Positions 60,330 through 64,000 of a stretch of 64,000 nucleotides of DNA are shown piece by piece. This DNA is from Pseudomonadota bacterium (GTDB taxonomy: Bacteria > Desulfobacterota > Binatia > Binatales > Binataceae). How positions within the stretch are numbered: position 1 is the first letter of the stretch; every line of letters starts with the position of its first letter. The stretch spans positions 1 to 64,000 of the forward strand of contig JAJPJA010000119.1 in the NCBI GenBank assembly GCA_021324455.1. Reading direction: 5' to 3'. A program made the position numbers and the translations under genes. Below the pieces are notes generated by a model. It was not told where the DNA came from. It was given only the letters and a program-made list of their open reading frames with translations, and searched no databases.

Positions 60330-61169
60330 ATGGCACGACTGGATGACAAAGTTGCCGTTATCACCGGCGCCGCGAGCGGTATCGGACGTGCGACCGCCGT
60401 TCGCTTCGCCAGCGAAGGCGCCGCCGTGGTGGTCGCCGACCTCAATGGCCAGGGCGGCGAGGAGACCGTCGCCGAATGCAAACGGGCAGGCGGACGCGCC
60501 GTTTTCCAGAAAGTCGACGTCTTGAGCGAGGCCGAGATCAAGGCCACGGTGGATCGTGCCGTCTCCGATTTCGGCAAGCTCAACGTGATCTTCAATAACG
60601 CCGGCCTGGCCGGAGCCGTCGGCCGTATTGAAGAGACCACGGCCGAGAACTGGGATCGGACGCTGGCGATTCTGCTGCGCGCGGTCTTTTTGGGCATGAA
60701 GTATGCCGTGCCCGCGATGCGCCAGGCGGGCGGCGGTTCGATCATCTCAACCGCGTCGATCGCGGGCTTGCGCGGCGGCGCCGGACCGCATGCCTACAGT
60801 GCGGCCAAAGCGGCGGTGATCAACCTGACCCGCTCGGTCGCGCTTGAGGTCGGCAAGGATCGCATCCGCGTCAACTGCATCTGCCCGGGTGGAATCAACA
60901 CGCCGCTGATTTACAACAACGTGCCGGGCGGGTTCGAGGTCGCCGACCAGTTCCTCAAATCGATTCAGGCCATACCGCGCGCGGGCGCTGCGGCGGATAT
61001 CGCCGCGATGGCGGCGTTTTTGGCCAGCGACGACGCCGAATGGATCACGGGTACCGCGATGGTGGTGGACGGCGGCTTTACCGCGGGTCCGGTGCTGTTC
61101 GGCGATCGCAACGCGATTGAGCCGCCCGCGGGCGGCTTCATGGGTCCCAGTTTCGAGCAGAAGAAGTAA
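60330..61169 (+). CDS. Short-chain dehydrogenase/reductase
   Basis: A 279-residue classical SDR. TGAASGIG (near 13-20) binds the cofactor, NNAGLAGA and STASIAGLRG hold the active-site Asn/Ser regions, and the Tyr-Lys pair is in YSAAK. A C-terminal extension of about 25 residues follows the usual VVDGGFTAGP end. ATG 60330 has GAGGGAGACAG upstream. It lies upstream of the SMP-30 and CoA-transferase genes on the same strand with spacers of 77 and 140 bp, perhaps a loose transcriptional unit. The substrate is unknown. Confidence 0.9.
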   Translation: MARLDDKVAVITGAASGIGRATAVRFASEGAAVVVADLNGQGGEETVAECKRAGGRAVFQKVDVLSEAEIKATVDRAVSDFGKLNVIFNNAGLAGAVGRIEETTAENWDRTLAILLRAVFLGMKYAVPAMRQAGGGSIISTASIAGLRGGAGPHAYSAAKAAVINLTRSVALEVGKDRIRVNCICPGGINTPLIYNNVPGGFEVADQFLKSIQAIPRAGAAADIAAMAAFLASDDAEWITGTAMVVDGGFTAGPVLFGDRNAIEPPAGGFMGPSFEQKK

Positions 61170-61246
61170 GTGCGCGGCGGCAGCGGGCGTCAGGCGCCCT
61201 CGCTCCGTGACCCAATGGCGGAAACAAACATCCCGGAGCTGAAGCG

Positions 61247-62077
61247 ATGGCGATAGAAATACTTTCCAGCGGTTATACTTTGGTCGAAGCGCCGCGGGTC
61301 GACGAACTGCAGCGGCTTTATTTCAGCGACGTGCGCGGCAACGGCGGCGTTTACCGGCGCAGCCCTGACGGGCAGGTCGAGATGCTGATTCCCAAGCGCA
61401 AGGGCGTGGGCGGATTGGCGCTCAACGAGGGCGGCGGTTTCGTCTGCGGCGGCCGCGGACTCATCTACTGGGACGAGAAAACCCGCACCAGCAAGGATAT
61501 CTTCACCCAGTTCGAAGGGCGCCCGCTCAAGGGGCTCAACGATCTGCAGCCCGACGATTACGGCGGCGTTTACGTCGGCTCACTGGAGTCCGACGAAAAC
61601 AATCAGGTTCCATGCAATCTGTTTCGCGTCGATCCGGACGGCACCGTGATCAAATTGTGGGAAGGCATCCAGGTCACCAACGGTCTCGGTTTCAGCCCCG
61701 ACCGCAAACTGCTGTACCATTGCGACACCGCGACCGAGGCGGTCTGGGTCTACGACGTGATGCCTGACCGCACGGTGAAGGACCGCCGCATCTTCGCCAG
61801 GGTCGAGGGATGGCCCGACGGGATGGCGGTGGACGCGGAAGGCGGCGTGTTCGTCGCGATGGCGCATGGGGGCGAAGTGGTGCGGATCAAGAGCAACGGC
61901 ACCATCGACCGGCGTATCAAAATCCCGCAGTCGTTCGTTACCAGCGTGACCTTCGGCGGCCCCGACCTTCAGGACTTGTACGTCGTCACCGCGAAGGACA
62001 AGGTGATGCCGGGCACCATCTTCCGGATGAAGTCGGATGTTCCGGGGCTGGCGGTGCCAAAGACGCGCTTTGCCTGA
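61247..62077 (+). CDS. SMP-30/gluconolactonase family protein (paralogue 2)
   Basis: A 276-residue beta-propeller clearly homologous to the 48698 product; it shares TLVEAPRVDE, KRKGVGGLALN, NGLGFSPDRKLLYH, DGMAVDAEGGVFVA and FGGPDLQDLYVVTA. The metal ligands (Glu near 14, Asn in NGLGF, Asp in DGMAVD) are in place. It probably hydrolyses a lactone. ATG 61247 has a moderate CGGAGCTGAAG ribosome site. It sits between the SDR and the CoA-transferase. Confidence 0.87.
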   Translation: MAIEILSSGYTLVEAPRVDELQRLYFSDVRGNGGVYRRSPDGQVEMLIPKRKGVGGLALNEGGGFVCGGRGLIYWDEKTRTSKDIFTQFEGRPLKGLNDLQPDDYGGVYVGSLESDENNQVPCNLFRVDPDGTVIKLWEGIQVTNGLGFSPDRKLLYHCDTATEAVWVYDVMPDRTVKDRRIFARVEGWPDGMAVDAEGGVFVAMAHGGEVVRIKSNGTIDRRIKIPQSFVTSVTFGGPDLQDLYVVTAKDKVMPGTIFRMKSDVPGLAVPKTRFA

Positions 62078-62180
62078 TGCGCGGCGCGGCGCGCCGGTTG
62101 CCCCGCAGGCAGCTCCAAAACGGCAGCGGAGCGGGGCGCATATGGGTGCTGCTTTGCCGTCTGCTTCAGCGCTTTTTATA

Positions 62181-62196
62181 GTTAATCGAAATTAAC
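62181..62196. promoter_or_regulatory. Candidate operator, GTTAA-type palindrome (copy 3)
   Basis: GTTAATCGAAATTAAC has perfect 6-bp arms around CGAA and is the most symmetric of the three copies. It lies 22 bp before the CoA-transferase start, well placed to control it. Confidence 0.5.
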
Positions 62197-62217
62197 GCAA
62201 TCCAATGTGAGGTGCGC

Positions 62218-63423
62218 ATGAGTGGTCCTCTGAGCGGCGTCAAGGTGGTCGAACTGGCGATCTGGCTGGCGGGTCCGGCGGCGGGTGCGATGCTCGCCGA
62301 CTGGGGCGCCGACGTGATCAAGATCGAACCGCCCGAAGGCGATCCTTTCCGCGCCCTGTCGATGGGCGCGCGCGAACTCGGCCGTCACGAAGTCAATCCC
62401 ATGTTCCATGTCGATAATCGCGGCAAACGCAGCGTGGCGCTGGATCTGAAAAAACCCAGGGGACTGGAAATCGCCTATGAGATGGTCGCCGGCGCGGACG
62501 TGTTCCTGACCAACATGCGCGTGCCGAGCCTGGCAAAAATGAAAATGGATTACGAATCGCTGAAGAAGGTTAACCCAAAGCTCGTTTACACGATTCTTAC
62601 CGGCTACGGGCTGGCCGGACCCGACCGCGACAAGGCCGGATACGACGTCGGTTCATACTGGGCGCGCGCTGGAGTCGCGGTCGAAACCATGGGCGCCGAG
62701 GCGGAGCCGCTGTTTCGGGCCGGCGGTATTGGCGACCACAACACCGCGGTTGCGGCCGTGGCCGGAACCTGCGCCGCCCTCAACGCCCGCCATACCACCG
62801 GCGAGGGGCAACTGGTGGCGACCTCGCTGATGCGGATGGGCGTGTATTATCTCAGCTCTCCGATGTTCACCGCGCTGCGCGGAATCCGTACGCCGCCGGT
62901 GACGCGCGAGAAGAGCTTCAACGTCGCGATAAACTGCTATCGCGACTCGGAACGCAAATGGTTCTGGCTGCTGGGTCTGCAGGGCGACCGCGCCTGGCCC
63001 GGACTGATGCGGGCGATTGGCCGCCCCGAACTCATCGGCGACGCGCGCTATGATTCGCACACCAAGCGCTATCAGCATGCGCGCGAACTGGTCGCGATGC
63101 TCGACGAGATCTTCGCCACCAAAACGATTGCCGAGTGGGCGCCGATTTTCGACCGCGAGGACGTCTGGTGGTGTCCGGTCCAGTCAGCCGCCGATCTGCT
63201 GGAGGATCCGCAGGCCGAAGGCGCGGGACTGTTCGTGGACGTGCCCAGGCCCGAGGGCGGGACGATGCGCCAGCCGGCCGGCCCGGTGGATTTCTACGGC
63301 ACGCCGTGGAATTCGCGCAGCGTCGCTCCCGAATTCGGTCAGGATACCGAAACGGTGTTGCTGGAGATGGGCCGCAGTTGGGAGGATATCGGCCAGCTCA
63401 AGAGCGAAGGTGTGATTCCTTAG
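62218..63423 (+). CDS. CaiB/BaiF (family III) CoA-transferase
   Basis: A 401-residue family III CoA-transferase with the conserved N-terminal VVELAIWLAGPAAGAMLADWGADVIKIEPPEGDP. Asp173 in GGIGDHNTA forms the aspartyl-CoA thioester anhydride in the family, and KSFNVAINCYRDSERKWF lies in the C-terminal half. It moves CoA between acids without hydrolysis, often activating a substrate for beta-oxidation. ATG 62218 (GAGGTGCGC upstream) is preferred to the GTG at 62212. The palindrome at 62181 suggests repressor control. It could activate acids for the acyl-CoA dehydrogenases of this window. Confidence 0.9.
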   Translation: MSGPLSGVKVVELAIWLAGPAAGAMLADWGADVIKIEPPEGDPFRALSMGARELGRHEVNPMFHVDNRGKRSVALDLKKPRGLEIAYEMVAGADVFLTNMRVPSLAKMKMDYESLKKVNPKLVYTILTGYGLAGPDRDKAGYDVGSYWARAGVAVETMGAEAEPLFRAGGIGDHNTAVAAVAGTCAALNARHTTGEGQLVATSLMRMGVYYLSSPMFTALRGIRTPPVTREKSFNVAINCYRDSERKWFWLLGLQGDRAWPGLMRAIGRPELIGDARYDSHTKRYQHARELVAMLDEIFATKTIAEWAPIFDREDVWWCPVQSAADLLEDPQAEGAGLFVDVPRPEGGTMRQPAGPVDFYGTPWNSRSVAPEFGQDTETVLLEMGRSWEDIGQLKSEGVIP

Positions 63424-63569
63424 CGGTAGCGTGCTTGCCGATGTTCAGTTGGATTTTTTTCGAGTCTGCGTGATCGTGAGATTGTATAAGATCGATTTTT
63501 CGGAACCGAAACATAAAGCACGAGAGCGGTACTCAATCGGAGCTTTCGAGCAGTAGAGTGTGTTTTGCC

Positions 63570-64000
63570 TCAGAGTTCGCGGTCGACCTGGTCGTTGATG
63601 ATGGCGGCCAAACAGTCGCGATAGATCGAGGGTTTGAGGCAGGTCAGCTCGTTGTGAGCGGCGGCGGCCTGTTCGGCGGCTTTCTGGCGGCCGGCGGCGA
63701 TTACGCCGGGCACCCGCACCAACTCCAATGCGCGCTCAAATCCGGCCCCGTCCACCGCGCCGCGATCCTCGAACAACTGCCGCAGTTCCCGCGACTGCGC
63801 GATACTCAGCACCACCGGCAGCGACGGAATCCCCGCGCGCAGGTCGGATCCGACCGGCTTGCCGATTTTGCTCTCCGGCCCGACGATGTCGAGCAGGTCG
63901 TCGACCATCTGAAAGGCCAGTCCGATAGCGGTGCCCAAACGGCCCATCCGCTTTACGATGCGATCCGGCGCCCCGGCCAGGTCGGCCGCTACGCGCCCGC
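63570..64000 (-). CDS. Polyprenyl (isoprenoid) diphosphate synthase, C-terminal part
   Basis: The reverse-strand frame is open to the window edge, so only about the last 143 residues are visible. It carries the second aspartate-rich motif FQMVDDLLDIVG and a GKPVGSDLRAGIPSLPV stretch, both diagnostic of trans-polyprenyl diphosphate synthases (octaprenyl/heptaprenyl type, for quinone side chains). The chain-length-determining region lies outside the window. An in-frame ATG at 63947 sits inside the domain and is not the start. It converges with the CoA-transferase across a 146-bp spacer containing AT-rich sequence but no clear terminator. Confidence 0.85.
   Translation of the reverse strand, partial: GRVAADLAGAPDRIVKRMGRLGTAIGLAFQMVDDLLDIVGPESKIGKPVGSDLRAGIPSLPVVLSIAQSRELRQLFEDRGAVDGAGFERALELVRVPGVIAAGRQKAAEQAAAAHNELTCLKPSIYRDCLAAIINDQVDREL

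Noticed and set aside
1-64000. CRISPR arrays, rRNA genes, insertion sequences, integrases or phage genes
   Set aside because: No regularly spaced repeats, rRNA-like stretches, transposase motifs or terminal inverted repeats were seen.

Overview
The window is GC-rich, gene-dense bacterial chromosome with no rRNA, CRISPR array, phage or transposase. It is full of catabolic and redox families: two luciferase-like (LLM) oxidoreductases plus a remnant, six amidohydrolase-superfamily proteins plus a DUF6282 hydrolase, two acyl-CoA dehydrogenases, a CaiB-type CoA-transferase, two SMP-30 proteins, short-chain dehydrogenases and a Baeyer-Villiger monooxygenase. RND export, TolC and Fis-type sigma-54 activators indicate a Gram-negative-type cell. 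The mix fits an uncultured soil or sediment organotroph such as Candidatus Binatota/Desulfobacterota_B or a neighbouring lineage. That placement is inference; no marker gene settles it.

Layout. 0-4.4 kb: a degenerate sigma-54-activator-like protein cut by the window edge, a crotonase, a fatty-acid-hydroxylase-family membrane protein and a membrane hybrid histidine kinase. 4.7-10.6 kb: LLM oxidoreductase and amidohydrolase, a secreted trypsin-like protease with a small secreted companion, and an N-acyl-D-amino-acid-deacylase-like protein. 10.8-16.8 kb: zwf, then an operon of 3-hydroxyacyl-CoA dehydrogenase, SCP-x-type thiolase and GAF/sigma-54 activator. 17-22.7 kb: a ferritin-like diiron protein, an RMD1/YagE protein, a B12-binding radical SAM enzyme and a second LLM oxidoreductase.

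22.8-34.5 kb is a stress and sulfur block. An overlapping DUF2892-TolC-adaptor-RND pump operon diverges from an ArsR-rhodanese regulator. A P3A proton ATPase with UspA, a cytochrome c and a sulfide:quinone-oxidoreductase-like flavoprotein follow.

34.7-44.4 kb is the most interesting region. A MarR-family gene sits among four amidohydrolase_2 proteins, a deacylase-like amidohydrolase and a Baeyer-Villiger monooxygenase. Six near-identical 16-bp palindromes (about ATCTCCGwwCGGAGAT) lie in five intergenic regions of this block. I read this as a local MarR regulon controlling an undescribed catabolic pathway; the substrate cannot be told from sequence.

44.6-64 kb: acyl-CoA dehydrogenases, a Tat-exported GMC dehydrogenase pair, SMP-30 proteins, a hydratase, a DUF6282 hydrolase, a 2,4-dienoyl-CoA-reductase-like flavoenzyme, an aldehyde dehydrogenase, tRNA-Cys(GCA), an MFS exporter, a CoA-transferase and the C-terminal part of a polyprenyl synthetase. 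An LLM remnant lies at 49.8-50.2 kb. Three copies of a second palindrome (GTTRAY-N4-rTKAAC type) stand at 4.55, 49.71 and 62.18 kb.
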